From: Terriglobia bacterium
Lineage (GTDB): Bacteria > Acidobacteriota > Terriglobia > Bryobacterales > Bryobacteraceae
NCBI GenBank assembly: GCA_020073445.1
Contig: JAIQFE010000038.1
Coordinates: 41,642 to 105,641, forward strand
Length of the DNA: 64,000 nucleotides
Reading direction: 5' to 3'
In this document: piece by piece, positions 44,943 to 54,869 of the stretch
Numbering within the stretch: the first letter of the stretch is position 1
Layout: every line of letters starts with the position of its first letter
The notes under the pieces: generated by a model
The model's input: the letters and a program-made list of their open reading frames with translations, nothing else
Databases searched by the model: none
Told to the model about the DNA's origin: nothing
Position numbers and translations under genes: made by a program

Positions 44943-45916
44943 GATTTTTTGCGGGCTTCGACCATGATGGTCGATCCGGCGCGGCATACTGCTTCGAGCA
45001 GCGTGAACGGCGCCGACGCGGCTACCAGCGCGGTATATACCAGGTCTTTCCACAGGCGTTGCCAGGGCGTTTCGGCAATCCCGCGGATTCGCCGCGCCAT
45101 GGGATCGAGCTTGGGAGCAAGGCTGGTGGCCAGGCCTGCCGGATTGTCGCGCAGTGAAAAATGCTTGTGCCGCAGCACCTCGAACCCGCAGCTTTCGAGC
45201 AGCCGGTCCAGATCGGAGGCGCGGAAATCGGTCAGGTGGCGGGGCACGTCGATGCCCGCCCAGCGCTCGCCGAGCAACAGGAATTGCCAGCAAGCGGCGT
45301 TAGGGACCTGCACGATCAATCGTCCCTGGGGCGCGAGCAGTTGGTGCGCCGCGCGCAGGTAGCTTCCTGGATCGTAAAGGTGTTCCAGGACGTGAAACAT
45401 GGTGACGGCCGCGCAACTGCCCGGAGCGAACGGCGCCTGCGAAAGCGATCCGCACACCGCGGGAACTCCCGCGCGCGACCAGGCCGCATGCGCCGCATCC
45501 ATGGAGAAATCGAGACCCGCCACCGGACCGGTGCGCTGAACGGCTCCGCGTTCGGCGAGCATTTGCAGGAACAAGCCGCCTCCGCAGCCGGCATCGGCGA
45601 TCACGCCCTTCGCTTCGGATTCGCGCAAGGCTCTCTCCACAAAGTGCAGGTGATCGCGCAACACAAACCGGCGATACCACTGCTCCATCCGGTCGACTGT
45701 GGCCGGTTCCGGCACATACCAGTAGCCGGTCGGATAATACTGCTGGAGTTCTTCGGGTGCCGGCTTCGGATGCAAACGAATCAAGCGGCAGGACGCGCAC
45801 TCGACGACTTGAAAAACGCGGTCGGTGGTGCCGTACAGGCGGTCGGTCCCCGCGAACAGCTCACGAATTTCGGTGTGCCCGCAATTCGGACAGACCTCTT
45901 CAGACGGATGATTCAG
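44939..45916 (-). CDS. zinc-ribbon SAM-dependent methyltransferase, probable CTG start
   Basis: 325 aa if started at CTG 45,914-45,916. An N-terminal zinc ribbon (CPNCG ... CASCR) is followed by a methyltransferase core: GVIADAGCGGGLFLQML, VAGLDFSMDAAHAAW, VTMFHVLEHLYDPGSYL and LAPQGRLIVQVPN. This is the architecture of sugar or lipid methyltransferases in O-antigen clusters. No ATG, GTG or TTG lies near the zinc ribbon; the in-frame ATG at 46,204 would need some 95 extra residues inside the glycosyltransferase gene. The CTG overlaps the upstream stop as CTGA, just as the next gene uses GTGA. Confidence 0.82.
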   Translation of the reverse strand: MNHPSEEVCPNCGHTEIRELFAGTDRLYGTTDRVFQVVECASCRLIRLHPKPAPEELQQYYPTGYWYVPEPATVDRMEQWYRRFVLRDHLHFVERALRESEAKGVIADAGCGGGLFLQMLAERGAVQRTGPVAGLDFSMDAAHAAWSRAGVPAVCGSLSQAPFAPGSCAAVTMFHVLEHLYDPGSYLRAAHQLLAPQGRLIVQVPNAACWQFLLLGERWAGIDVPRHLTDFRASDLDRLLESCGFEVLRHKHFSLRDNPAGLATSLAPKLDPMARRIRGIAETPWQRLWKDLVYTALVAASAPFTLLEAVCRAGSTIMVEARKKS

Positions 45917-46968
45917 TTGGCCGATTCGGAAAGCTCCCGCAGGCCGATCCGGTTCGCCAGGAGCAGCCGGCGGATCTGCCGGCCGGTCAGTCTCCGCTTG
46001 TCGCGCAGGGCTCGCCGCTTGCGCAGCGTGGCCGGAATCCGCGGGACCGCTTGTGCCATTCCACGTACGAGCGCCAGGGCCGCCGTGAACTTCCCGCCCA
46101 TTCCCGGATAGTGACGGATCTCCCCCCGGTTGCGGACTGCTGCCCACATTCCCGCCCCGATTCTCGCTAACAGGAAGGCCCCGTTCGCCCAAAGCAAACT
46201 CCAAGGAAACAGTTTTACCGCCAGCAGAACGCGATTGCGTTCAATCAGCGTCAGCCGGCGGGCGGATCCGAGCCCCAGCGTGGCACCCCGGTGATGCCGC
46301 ACCACAGCGTCGGGGGTATACAAACATCGCCAGCCCGCCCAACGGGCGCGAAGTCCTAATTCGGCATCATCGGCATAGGCGAAGAAATCCTCGTCAAACC
46401 CGCCAACGTCCTCTAGCATCGCACGGCGGTACATGGCGGCGCAGCCATCCGGCCACAGGACCTCTTCGGTGCGATCGAACTGGCCGTGGTCGGTTTGGCC
46501 GGATCCTCTCCCCCGGTTCTGTCCGTCGGGATACATGAGGTGGCCGCACTTGTCGATCCGGGTGGGATCTTCCCAAACCAGGACCTTGGACGCGGCCATA
46601 CCAACGTCCTCGCCCTGCCGAATGGCACCCTCCAGCGCTTCCAGCCAGCCCGGTTCGGCTTCCGCGTCATTGTTGAGCAGGGCGACTAGCTCGGCGTCTG
46701 TGGAAAAGATGCCCTGGTTGTTCGCGGCACAGAAGCCGACATTGACCCGATTGACAATCAGGTTCAGGGGCACCGGATAGACCTTCGCCATTTCTTCCAC
46801 CATGGATGGCGAGCCGTCCGTGGATCCGTTGTCCACCACCACTACTTCGAAGGACCGGTGAGTTTGCCGGGATAGCGAATCCAGGCACGCGCGGAGCAAT
46901 TCTTTCCGGTTCCAATTGGCAATTACAACTTCCACAACTGGTTGAAAATTTTTTGAGAACAAATTCAC
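45913..46968 (-). CDS. family 2 glycosyltransferase
   Basis: 351 aa GT-A enzyme of the rhamnosyltransferase-like GT2 group. Seen: VEVVIANWNRKELLRACLDSL, VVVVDNGSTDGS, NVGFCAANNQGI, LLNNDAEAEPGWLEAL (the DxD-like metal site) and FDEDFFAYADDAELGLRARW (acid base region). The C-terminal third is hydrophobic/basic and may bind the membrane (LFPWSLLWANGAFLLARIG). First gene of the operon with the two methyltransferases; together they probably build or modify a cell-surface glycan. Confidence 0.92.
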   Translation of the reverse strand: MNLFSKNFQPVVEVVIANWNRKELLRACLDSLSRQTHRSFEVVVVDNGSTDGSPSMVEEMAKVYPVPLNLIVNRVNVGFCAANNQGIFSTDAELVALLNNDAEAEPGWLEALEGAIRQGEDVGMAASKVLVWEDPTRIDKCGHLMYPDGQNRGRGSGQTDHGQFDRTEEVLWPDGCAAMYRRAMLEDVGGFDEDFFAYADDAELGLRARWAGWRCLYTPDAVVRHHRGATLGLGSARRLTLIERNRVLLAVKLFPWSLLWANGAFLLARIGAGMWAAVRNRGEIRHYPGMGGKFTAALALVRGMAQAVPRIPATLRKRRALRDKRRLTGRQIRRLLLANRIGLRELSESAN

Positions 46969-46983
46969 GGAATGCTGTATTAT
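46953..46983 (+). promoter_or_regulatory. candidate promoter for the RodZ-like gene
   Basis: TTGAGA (46,953-46,958) and TATTAT (46,978-46,983), 19-bp spacer. It lies in the short divergent region between the glycosyltransferase and the RodZ-like gene and partly overlaps the start of the former. Confidence 0.4.
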
Positions 46984-47034
46984 AGTACCTCCAGGTTAAA
47001 GTCCTGGGTCCACAAAGCCGAAAGTAAACAGTAC

Positions 47035-47949
47035 ATGAACTCCGTAGGAAGAATTCTCCGGAGCGCACGCGAGCGCCAAGGCCGCGCAGTCGCAGAGATC
47101 GCCGACGAACTCTGTCTTACGCAGCAATACTTGCGAGCCATCGAAGAAGACGACGTCAAGAACCTGCCTGGTACGTTCTTCTATAAAAATTTCGTCAAGC
47201 AATATGCCGCTATTCTCGGGGTGAAAGACGCCGAAATCCGCGCCGGTATTGAGGCTTTGACCGCAGCCGCCGAGGAACCGGCAATTCCGGGAGCTCCGGC
47301 GCAACCCCCGATGCGTCCGTTGGACCCGATTGTCGCCGACTCCAACCGCCATTATTTTGCCAACGCCCGGCTCGGCCTGTCCGTGGCCGGACTCGTAGCG
47401 GTCCTGATGGCTTGCTCCGGCTTTTACGCGTGGTGGATCCGGCCCAAAGAAGTCGCCGCCGCGAAGACGCTACCGCAGGCCGCCGTCGTTCAACAAGGCG
47501 TTCAGCAAGTAGTCCAGCCAGTGGTTCCGCCCGCATCTCAGACTGTGGTCCCGCCCGCTTCCGAGCCGGCGCCGGTTACCATGGCTGTGTCCTCGCAAAA
47601 CCCCACTCCGACTGTTCAGGTGACGGCGGCGCAAACCCAGACTACGATCGACGGGATCAATCACGTCGTCCTGAATCTCGCGGCGACCGAAAAAACCTGG
47701 CTCTCGATCACCAGCGAGGGCAAGCGGATTTTCTCAGGGTTCCTGGAGCCCAGCCAAACCAAGATCCTGACTGGTCTCGATGCCGCCAGGATGACGGTGG
47801 GCAACGCCGGCGGGATTAACGTTTTATTGAACGGCAAGCCCATCGGACCGATCGGCAAGAGCGGCCAAGTCCGCGTGGTGCTGTTCACGCCGGATAATTT
47901 CGAAGTGCTGCCGCTGGAAACTCCCTCGGCTCCCGCCGAAACGCTTTAA
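47035..47949 (+). CDS. RodZ-like HTH membrane protein
   Basis: 304 aa from ATG 47,035. The N-terminal HTH_25 domain (LRSARERQGRAVAEIADELCL then YLRAIEEDD and FFYKNFVKQYA) is that of RodZ. One transmembrane helix lies near residues 112-130 (LGLSVAGLVAVLMACSGFYA). A Pro/Val/Gln-rich linker leads to a C-terminal DUF4115-like domain (KTWLSITSEGKRIFSGFLEP, LTGLDAARMTVGNAGGINV). In E. coli RodZ anchors MreB to the membrane; the same role is inferred. No mreB in the window. Confidence 0.85.
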   Translation: MNSVGRILRSARERQGRAVAEIADELCLTQQYLRAIEEDDVKNLPGTFFYKNFVKQYAAILGVKDAEIRAGIEALTAAAEEPAIPGAPAQPPMRPLDPIVADSNRHYFANARLGLSVAGLVAVLMACSGFYAWWIRPKEVAAAKTLPQAAVVQQGVQQVVQPVVPPASQTVVPPASEPAPVTMAVSSQNPTPTVQVTAAQTQTTIDGINHVVLNLAATEKTWLSITSEGKRIFSGFLEPSQTKILTGLDAARMTVGNAGGINVLLNGKPIGPIGKSGQVRVVLFTPDNFEVLPLETPSAPAETL

Positions 47950-47975
47950 GCTGACAGGCGACAAGATCGCCTATC

Positions 47976-48902
47976 CTACCTTTTCTCTGTTATCGTCACT
48001 GGCTGTTCCACACGGAAGCTGATCCTTGTCTCCGCGGGCAGCACTGCGGGTTTTCCGCGCGTGGCCGCGACCACGCCACCACCCGCTGCTCCGCCGGATG
48101 CCGCGCCGATCGCCGCGCCTGTGCCGCCGCCGGCAATCGCTCCAATAGCGGCTCCGATCGCCGCGCCGATCCCTACCTTCTTGGTGTCCTCGGCCTTTGA
48201 GGACGGCCCTTCTTTCTCGAATCGCGCCGTCCTAAGCTCGACTTTCTGGCCGTCCGAGAGCATCACGCTGGTTAGCTCCAGCGATAGGTGCGCGAGGCCC
48301 TTGACGCGTCCGGCTTCGACCAGGTCGACGACTCGCCCGTTGGCGCGGGCTCCTTTCTCGGCGATCACCAGCCCGTCGACCACCAATGGCCCGTCAATCG
48401 TGGCCATGAACGAGTCGCCTTGCCTGCTGCGTTCGGTGGATATCGTTTCGCCTAGCCTGACGGTGACCAGTGTTCCACTCGCGATCGTGACGGAGCGGGG
48501 CTGCGGGGGCTCAGGTTTAATTTCAGCCGACGGTGGTGGCGGAGGCGCTGGAGCGGGAGGAGGCGGCTCGAGAGCTGCGATCGGGGCCGGGGGCGGTTCC
48601 GGCGCGGGGGGACGGATCTCAACTTTGGCTCGCTCTGCTGGGGCTTGCTCTACTGGAGCTGGGGCGACCTCGGACGCCGCGGGTTTGGCGACTTTCTTCG
48701 CGACTACTTTCCTGGCTGGTGCCGGCGTTTCGACTTTGGCCGGCGCGGGCGTTTCGACCGGCGGGGGAGCCGGCGTTACCGCCGGAGCAACCGCGACCGG
48801 GGCAGGCGCTTCAGTCTTCGGGCTCCGTTGCGATTGGACGTAGAACACACCCGTGGCCACCAGCAGGCCGCCCAGGAATCCCAACAGAACTTTGGTGTTC
48901 AC
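47976..48902 (-). CDS. Pro-rich anchored protein with glycine-zipper region
   Basis: 308 aa. An N-terminal membrane anchor (VLLGFLGGLLVATGVFYVQ) is followed by about 115 residues of Pro/Ala/Glu/Val-rich sequence, likely spanning the periplasm. A beta domain (SVTIASGTLVTVRLGETIST onwards) follows. The glycine zipper is VGIGAAIGAAIGAIAGGGTG and a further GAAIGAASGGAAGGG, as in outer-membrane-associated small proteins. No family name recognised. Possibly an envelope-spanning protein; convergent with the RodZ-like gene. Confidence 0.8.
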   Translation of the reverse strand: MNTKVLLGFLGGLLVATGVFYVQSQRSPKTEAPAPVAVAPAVTPAPPPVETPAPAKVETPAPARKVVAKKVAKPAASEVAPAPVEQAPAERAKVEIRPPAPEPPPAPIAALEPPPPAPAPPPPPSAEIKPEPPQPRSVTIASGTLVTVRLGETISTERSRQGDSFMATIDGPLVVDGLVIAEKGARANGRVVDLVEAGRVKGLAHLSLELTSVMLSDGQKVELRTARFEKEGPSSKAEDTKKVGIGAAIGAAIGAIAGGGTGAAIGAASGGAAGGGVVAATRGKPAVLPAETRISFRVEQPVTITEKR

Positions 48903-48989
48903 GCGTCCGCGTCCTCCTGATTGTTAAACGCGTGCGGCGGCATCTGAGTTTCGGCGGATCTAACTGCAAGACTGTAAAATAGATAAAGA

Positions 48990-49994
48990 ATGTTCCCACG
49001 CGGATTCCAGATCGGAGGCACCCAGATCCAGCCGGCGACCGTGCTTGCGCCCATGGTCGGCGTGACCGACACGGTATTCCGCCGCCTGATCCGCTCACAA
49101 GGTGGATGCGGTCTCATCATGACCGAGTTCACCAGCTCGCACGGCGTGGTCGCCACCTCCAAGTCCGCGCGGCCCACGCGCGCGTTTCGATACCTGTACT
49201 TTGATCCGGACGAGCATCCCATCTCCGCGCAGCTCTTCGGCTCCGATCCCCAGGTCATGGCCGATGCCGCGCGGTACTGCCAGGATCTGGGCTTCGACCA
49301 TGTCGATATCAACTTTGGCTGCCCGGTGAAGAAAGTGGTTCGGTGCAATGGGGGTTCGGGGCTGCTGCGTGACTTGCCCTTGGTCGAACGGCTTCTGCGC
49401 TCCGTGAAGTCGGCCATTTCCATCCCGTTGACGATGAAGTTTCGCGCCGGATGGAACGACAAGGAACTGGTCAACGTGCAGATGGCCAAGCTGGCCGAAG
49501 ACTGCGGACTTTCCGCCATCGCGCTGCACCCGCGGACGCGCGAGCAAGGTTATAGCGGCCACGCCGATTGGACCCGCATCGCCGAAGTGAAGGCCGCGGT
49601 GAAGATTCCGGTCATCGGCAACGGCGATATTCTTACTCCCCAGGATGCGGTTCGCATGGTGCAGGAGACGGGCTGCGATGGGGTGATGATCGGCCGCGCG
49701 GCGTCATCCAATCCCTGGATCTTCCGCCAGATTTCGGATTACATCGCTACCGGCACTTACGAAACACCCTCGGAACAGGCCCGCTACGAGATTATGCGGC
49801 GCTATTACTCCATGCTCCTGGAGCACCAGTCTCCGGACGCCGTGGGGAAGATGAAGCAGTTCGCCACCTATTTCACGCACGGTGTTCGAAACGGCTCCAA
49901 GCTTCGTGCCGACATCTATCATCTGCACGACGCGCCTGGAATCCTCGACATGGTGGACGCCTTCTTCGAGCGCGAGCTGACAACCCTGGCTTGA
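48990..49994 (+). CDS. dusB: tRNA-dihydrouridine synthase
   Basis: 334 aa FMN enzyme that reduces uridines in tRNA D-loops. TIM-barrel features: [54 protein letters not shown] (conserved NxGCPxxK), [30 protein letters not shown] and [16 protein letters not shown], then [17 protein letters not shown]. The exact Dus subfamily is not certain; closest to DusB. rnhA overlaps its stop. Confidence 0.92.
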   Translation: MFPRGFQIGGTQIQPATVLAPMVGVTDTVFRRLIRSQGGCGLIMTEFTSSHGVVATSKSARPTRAFRYLYFDPDEHPISAQLFGSDPQVMADAARYCQDLGFDHVDINFGCPVKKVVRCNGGSGLLRDLPLVERLLRSVKSAISIPLTMKFRAGWNDKELVNVQMAKLAEDCGLSAIALHPRTREQGYSGHADWTRIAEVKAAVKIPVIGNGDILTPQDAVRMVQETGCDGVMIGRAASSNPWIFRQISDYIATGTYETPSEQARYEIMRRYYSMLLEHQSPDAVGKMKQFATYFTHGVRNGSKLRADIYHLHDAPGILDMVDAFFERELTTLA

Positions 49995-50425
49995 AACACG
50001 TTCAACTCATTACGGACGGGGCTTGCCTCGGAAATCCGGGTCCAGGCGGCTGGGCCTGCCTGCTGCGTTACAACCACCACAAACGCGAACTCGTCGGATC
50101 CGAGCCGCACACCACCAATAACCGCATGGAACTGACGGCCGTCATCGAGGGGCTGAAGGCCGTGCGCGAGCCGTGTGAGACCGAGGTGGTCACGGATTCG
50201 CAATACGTCAAGAACGGAATCACCCAGTGGATCCATGGCTGGAAGCGCAACGGCTGGAAGACCAGCGCGAAAAAGCCGGTCCTGAATCAGGATCTCTGGG
50301 AGGCACTGGACGAACAGGTCTCGCGGCATCATGTCCACTGGACCTGGACCAAGGGCCACGCCGACCACGAGGATAACAACCGCGCCGACGAGCTGGCGAC
50401 CCAGGCGGCCCGCGAGCAGTTGTAG
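49991..50425 (+). CDS. rnhA: ribonuclease HI
   Basis: 144 aa from a TTG that overlaps the upstream stop by 4 nt (TTGA). Removes RNA from RNA-DNA hybrids. The catalytic DEDD residues are in [38 protein letters not shown] and [23 protein letters not shown] carries the flexible His. Full length. Coupled to the dus gene. Confidence 0.95.
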   Translation: MKHVQLITDGACLGNPGPGGWACLLRYNHHKRELVGSEPHTTNNRMELTAVIEGLKAVREPCETEVVTDSQYVKNGITQWIHGWKRNGWKTSAKKPVLNQDLWEALDEQVSRHHVHWTWTKGHADHEDNNRADELATQAAREQL

Positions 50426-50527
50426 CCGTTCTGTGGGCTGTGGCTCACAGCTGTGATGTGTGTGCGCCGCGTGCCTGTCCAAGAATCAACAGCTTAGCTC
50501 CGGAAGGCCGCGTGCGAGTACCAGGTC

Positions 50528-50713
50528 ATGCGCAAACACGTCTTCTTCGCTCTAACCTTCCACGCCAGCGCCTTGTTGCTCGGGTTCCTGCTGGGCACTG
50601 CGGCGCATCAGGCCCGGCACAAGTCTCCGACAGTTATCCGATTCGAACCGGCATCGCAAAAGCTCCGGCATGGGACGAAGTCGAACGCTACTTATCTTGG
50701 CCGAGTGGTTTAG
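50528..50713 (+). CDS. possible small single-span membrane protein
   Basis: 61 aa. Residues 5-27 (VFFALTFHASALLLGFLLG) form one hydrophobic helix; the rest is basic. There is no strong Shine-Dalgarno, and its last 26 nt overlap the convergent membrane-protein gene. Not recognised; may be spurious. Confidence 0.3.
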   Translation: MRKHVFFALTFHASALLLGFLLGTAAHQARHKSPTVIRFEPASQKLRHGTKSNATYLGRVV

Positions 50714-52232
50714 GGCCGGGTGGTTTAGACGGGCATGGACTCTCGCCGGGCGAAGGCTCGACGAGCGGGTCCAGCGCGATGACAGCGCCGCTGGGCGCCT
50801 CGTAGACGACGTTCAAGCCGTGTTCGGCGAGGAAGTCGCTATCCTCGGGCCGATAGACCACGTAGGCTCGCTTGCCGGCAGGATACTTTTCGTCGTGAGG
50901 AAAGTTAGAAAAGGTTTCTCGCCCTGAGGCGTTCCGGTAATAGTTCAGGCTCGCGTCATATCGCCAGTTCGTTGCGACGTCGTCTAGTCCGCACGCATGG
51001 TTATAAGACGCCAGCACGGAATAAAGTCTGTCGGTGTCCGAATCCCATTTCCATTCCTTGAAGTAGCTCATGCGCAGGCACAGCAGGAAGTACGACCCCA
51101 GGACGATCATGAGAATCGTCAGGCCGCGCTGGGATATCTCGCCCGCGCGCGTCGGAATCGGGACCGCCGCCAGGATGCCCGCGAACAGGGTGCTTAGAAC
51201 AACGATCCAGATCCCGGTTCGATCCTTGGGCAGAGGGATCCCCATGGCGCGGAAAAGTACCCAGTGCATGGCCAGGGCGGCCGCGATCGCGAGTATTGGA
51301 ACCGCGGCAAACATGGGAGACCACCGCGTCTGTTCGGTCCGCTGTGAGCCTCTATGGATCAGAAGCAGCACTGCACGCCAGACCGTCAAGATCCCGAAGG
51401 CCGGGAGCAGGATCCTGGGAACGGGAAGGTCGATGAATATCAGTTCGCGCACCAAGGGGCGCAATTCGTAGAAGGAAGCCTGGGACAGACTCCGGAAGGT
51501 TTCCGTGAGGGAGGCCGCACCGTAACTCAATTCGCCCCGGTCCCATTGCAGAAGTATCGGGCCGGCAACCGCGCCGGCCAGGAGCAGCCCTGGCAGGAAG
51601 CAGGCGGCGGCGAGTCTCGCGCGGGTGGCGAAAGATTTGCCCGCGGAGGCCCAAACGTACAGCACGACGATGCAGGCGGCATCCACAAAGGTAAACGAGA
51701 AATTGCTCAGGAACGAGAGTGCAATGCATAGGGATGCGGCGATGCAGGCTCCCGTGACTCGTGGGGATTTCGCACCGGGCACGAGCGCATAGGCTACGAA
51801 GCAGATCGCGCTGAGCAGAAATCCCGATGCCAGCCCATAGCCGCGCGCCGCGACAAGGAAATCAAAAACGAAAGGGTTGAACACCAGGCAAATGAACAAG
51901 AACACCCGCAAGAGAAAACGCTGAGCGATAAGGGTCGAAAGGAAATACGCCGCGACGATGTAAATGGCGGCTCCGATCAGAGCGCCGGATCGGGCTACCA
52001 GGTTCGACGTTCCGAACGCCCTGGTGAAAGTCCATGCGAGGATCGAGTTCAGAACGTGATTGTTGGCGTGCGCTGCCAAAAAGTTAGGCTGCGCGGGGCG
52101 AATGAAGTTCGTATACGTGACAGCCTCATCGATGGTGATGGCTTGCGCCTGCGCCCGAACGATGGCCCAGGCCATCGCGAACACGGCCAGGGCGATCAGT
52201 ATGCGGCGCTCGGCTGCCGCGGACACTCTCAC
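50688..52232 (-). CDS. multi-pass GT-C-type membrane glycosyltransferase
   Basis: 514 aa with about 11 hydrophobic helices. The first periplasmic loop has ITIDEAVTYTNF, placing an acidic pair where GT-C enzymes (ArnT/PMT-like) have their catalytic Asp-Glu. HANNHVLNSILAWTF follows, seen in uncharacterised dolichyl-phosphate-mannose mannosyltransferase relatives. A C-terminal soluble part of about 110 residues ends PGPKPLGQDK. It probably transfers a sugar from a polyprenyl-phosphate donor. The acceptor is unknown. Confidence 0.75.
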   Translation of the reverse strand: MRVSAAAERRILIALAVFAMAWAIVRAQAQAITIDEAVTYTNFIRPAQPNFLAAHANNHVLNSILAWTFTRAFGTSNLVARSGALIGAAIYIVAAYFLSTLIAQRFLLRVFLFICLVFNPFVFDFLVAARGYGLASGFLLSAICFVAYALVPGAKSPRVTGACIAASLCIALSFLSNFSFTFVDAACIVVLYVWASAGKSFATRARLAAACFLPGLLLAGAVAGPILLQWDRGELSYGAASLTETFRSLSQASFYELRPLVRELIFIDLPVPRILLPAFGILTVWRAVLLLIHRGSQRTEQTRWSPMFAAVPILAIAAALAMHWVLFRAMGIPLPKDRTGIWIVVLSTLFAGILAAVPIPTRAGEISQRGLTILMIVLGSYFLLCLRMSYFKEWKWDSDTDRLYSVLASYNHACGLDDVATNWRYDASLNYYRNASGRETFSNFPHDEKYPAGKRAYVVYRPEDSDFLAEHGLNVVYEAPSGAVIALDPLVEPSPGESPCPSKPPGPKPLGQDK

Positions 52233-52311
52233 GTCATCCTCGTTCCATTACTCGGTCTGGTTCTCGCTTTGCCAGTTTCGCATGATTCCGGACCAGCTAA
52301 AGTGGAAATGT

Positions 52312-52869
52312 ATGCTTGCTAAAACAGTTCTGTGCGTTCTTGTAGCTGCTGGTTTTGCCTCCGCGCAACCTTTTGGCGCCGGATTGAAAGTCGGGGTGCC
52401 GGCCACCGATGCCTTCAAGGTTTTCCCGGTGCCGTCTCCATCTATTTTCAGCGGTGAGTCGCCTCGTTACACGATCGGACCGTACGTCGAGCTCAGGCTG
52501 CCCGCGAAGATGGCGATCGAGGTCGACGCACTGTATCGCAGCTATGACTTCCGAAGCTCCGGCGTGGGCCTCTCGGCCACTTCCTGGGAATTTCCGGTCT
52601 TGATCAAGCATCGTTTTGCCGCGGGCCCCGTGCGGCCGTACTTCGAAGCCGGCCCGAGCTTCAGCCATCTTTCGGACATCAAGCTGTCTTCACTCAACCA
52701 TCTGTCGAACTATGGAATCGTGGTGGGCGGAGGACTCGAATTTAACCTGTTCCTGCTGAAGGTCTCGCCCGAGATCCGCTACACGGGTTGGGCTTTCCGG
52801 AATTTCGACGGTTCGGAATTGCAGTCGAAACGCAACCAGCTTGCTGTGCTGGTTGGGTTTGGATTTTAG
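52312..52869 (+). CDS. outer-membrane beta-barrel protein
   Basis: 185 aa from ATG 52,312. Signal peptide (TVLCVLVAAGFASAQ), then alternating amphipathic strands such as IGPYVELRLPAKMAIEVDAL, TSWEFPVLIKHRF, VRPYFEAGPSFSHL and LAVLVGFGF with a C-terminal Phe typical of barrel insertion. Eight-stranded OMP_b-brl type. Function unknown. Confidence 0.85.
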   Translation: MLAKTVLCVLVAAGFASAQPFGAGLKVGVPATDAFKVFPVPSPSIFSGESPRYTIGPYVELRLPAKMAIEVDALYRSYDFRSSGVGLSATSWEFPVLIKHRFAAGPVRPYFEAGPSFSHLSDIKLSSLNHLSNYGIVVGGGLEFNLFLLKVSPEIRYTGWAFRNFDGSELQSKRNQLAVLVGFGF

Positions 52870-52883
52870 GCCGGATTCGGATT

Positions 52884-54845
52884 CTAGCGGCCGCGCAACA
52901 GGCGCATCGCTTCGGCCAGTGCGGCGGCTTCGCGAGCCTGGCCGCCCTTATTCTCTTCGGGAACCGTGTCGCCCTCGCCGGGCGCAAGAAACAGATTCGC
53001 CTCGAGCCCATGCTGCCGGGTGTAGAGATCCCAGTAACGGCCCTTCTCCGCGTACAGCGATTCGTGCGTGCCGTGCTCGACGATGCGCCCGTTTTCGACC
53101 ACCAGAATCTGGTCGGCGCGGCGGATCGTGGATAGCCGGTGCGCGATCACGAATGTGGTCCGCCCCTGCATCAGATAGCGCAAACCTTCCTGGATGAGCG
53201 CCTCGGATTCCGAATCGAGGCTGGATGTGGCTTCGTCCAGAATCAGGATGCGCGGGTCAGCCAGGATCGCACGGGCGATTGAAACGCGTTGACGTTGTCC
53301 TCCGGACAACTTTACGCCGCGCTCGCCGACCACGGTGTCATACTGCTTCTCGAACTTTTCGGCGAACTCGTCGACACGGGCGATGTGGCAAGCTTCGCGG
53401 ATCTGCTCTTTCGTCGCACCCGGACGCGCGAAGGCGATATTCTCCTCGATGGTTCCATCGAACAAGAAAGTGTCCTGCAACACCACGCCCAGTTGCGTCC
53501 GATAGGTATCCAGGCGCACGGTGGAGAGGTCGATGCCATCCACGGTCACGGTGCCCGAAGTGGGCGTGTGAAATGCAGCCACCAAGCTGATGATGGTCGA
53601 TTTCCCCGATCCAGAGGAGCCGACCAGCGCGGTAACCTTGCCCGGCTCGGCCTGAAAGCTCACATCGAAGAGCACCGGCTTGCCGGCTTCGTATGAGAAG
53701 TTGACATCCTTGAACTCGACGGATCCTTGAATAGCACCGATGGCCACTGTGCGGTGCGGATCCTGATCCTCGGGCCGCTCACTGAGAACTTCCCGTGTGC
53801 GATCGAGGCCGGCGAAAGCCTCCGTTAACTGTGTTCCGATGCCGACTGCCTGGAATACCGGCGCGATCAGGAACGCCAGAAACGTGGTGAACATCACGAA
53901 GTCGCCCAGCGAGATGTGCCCCGCCGAAATCTGGCGTGCACCGACCCACATGATCGACGCGCTGACGATCCCCATCAATACCGTGGAGGAGAGGCCCATC
54001 ACCGACATCATGGTGAGGGACTTAAACACATTGTCGAGCAGCCTCTGGACACCTTGCCCAAAGACTTCGGCTTCGCGCTCCTCGGCGTGATAGCCCTTGA
54101 CGACACGCACGCCGCCGAGTGACTCGGTCAACCGGCCGGTCACTTCCGCGGTAATTTTTCCACGTTCCCGAAAAACTGGCCGGATTTTGACAAATGCTTT
54201 GCTCAGCACGAAAGCGAAAGAGCCCACCGCTGCCGCCGTGACCAGGGTCATGGCGGGACTGATGGTCAGCAACACTACCAGGGAGATGACGGCTGTCATC
54301 AGGCCGCCAACGAAGTCCACGAGTCCGGTGCCGATCAGGTTGCGCACGCCTTCGACGTCGGTCATGATGCGCGAAACCAGAACGCCGCTCTTGTTGGTGT
54401 CGTAATAGGAAACCGGCAGCAGGCCGATATGCCGCTGGACCTTCTGGCGCAGTTCCGCGATCAAGCGCTGGCCGGCCTTGGAGAGAATCTGCGTGAGGGA
54501 GAACGAAGTCGCGCCTTGAATCAGAGTTGCCGTAAGGATTCCGAGCACCAGCGGAGTCAGCAAGTCCATCTGTTTCTGTCCGATGACCTTGTCGATCAGA
54601 TATCGGGTGGAGAAGGGCAGGACCAGGCCGCTGAGCCGATTTACGATCATCAGCAGAAAACCCAGGGCTAGAATCTTGCGTCGCGGAAGAACCAGCTCGC
54701 GGAGCTGAGGCCACACGTCGCGCAGGCCGGGTTGCTTCTTCTTGACGCCGCCCGGGCCCACGGTGGGGCCGCCAGACTCACCCGACCGGCGCGTCGGCCG
54801 GTCGCCATGTCCCATTCCGGGCATTCCCATTCCTCGTGCAGCCAT
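52884..54845 (-). CDS. ABC exporter, fused membrane and ATPase domains (MsbA-like)
   Basis: 653 aa. After a Gly/Pro-rich N-terminal 40 residues come six transmembrane helices (50-340) and a nucleotide-binding domain: Walker A ALVGSSGSGKST, Q-loop LGVVLQDTFLFDG, signature VKLSGGQRQRVSIARA, Walker B ILILDEATSSLD and the switch His in FVIAHRLSTI. A half-transporter working as a homodimer for lipids or hydrophobic compounds; substrate not readable. Confidence 0.93.
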   Translation of the reverse strand: MAARGMGMPGMGHGDRPTRRSGESGGPTVGPGGVKKKQPGLRDVWPQLRELVLPRRKILALGFLLMIVNRLSGLVLPFSTRYLIDKVIGQKQMDLLTPLVLGILTATLIQGATSFSLTQILSKAGQRLIAELRQKVQRHIGLLPVSYYDTNKSGVLVSRIMTDVEGVRNLIGTGLVDFVGGLMTAVISLVVLLTISPAMTLVTAAAVGSFAFVLSKAFVKIRPVFRERGKITAEVTGRLTESLGGVRVVKGYHAEEREAEVFGQGVQRLLDNVFKSLTMMSVMGLSSTVLMGIVSASIMWVGARQISAGHISLGDFVMFTTFLAFLIAPVFQAVGIGTQLTEAFAGLDRTREVLSERPEDQDPHRTVAIGAIQGSVEFKDVNFSYEAGKPVLFDVSFQAEPGKVTALVGSSGSGKSTIISLVAAFHTPTSGTVTVDGIDLSTVRLDTYRTQLGVVLQDTFLFDGTIEENIAFARPGATKEQIREACHIARVDEFAEKFEKQYDTVVGERGVKLSGGQRQRVSIARAILADPRILILDEATSSLDSESEALIQEGLRYLMQGRTTFVIAHRLSTIRRADQILVVENGRIVEHGTHESLYAEKGRYWDLYTRQHGLEANLFLAPGEGDTVPEENKGGQAREAAALAEAMRLLRGR

Positions 54846-54869
54846 GCATTTCAGTGTAGCCTGCGATAG

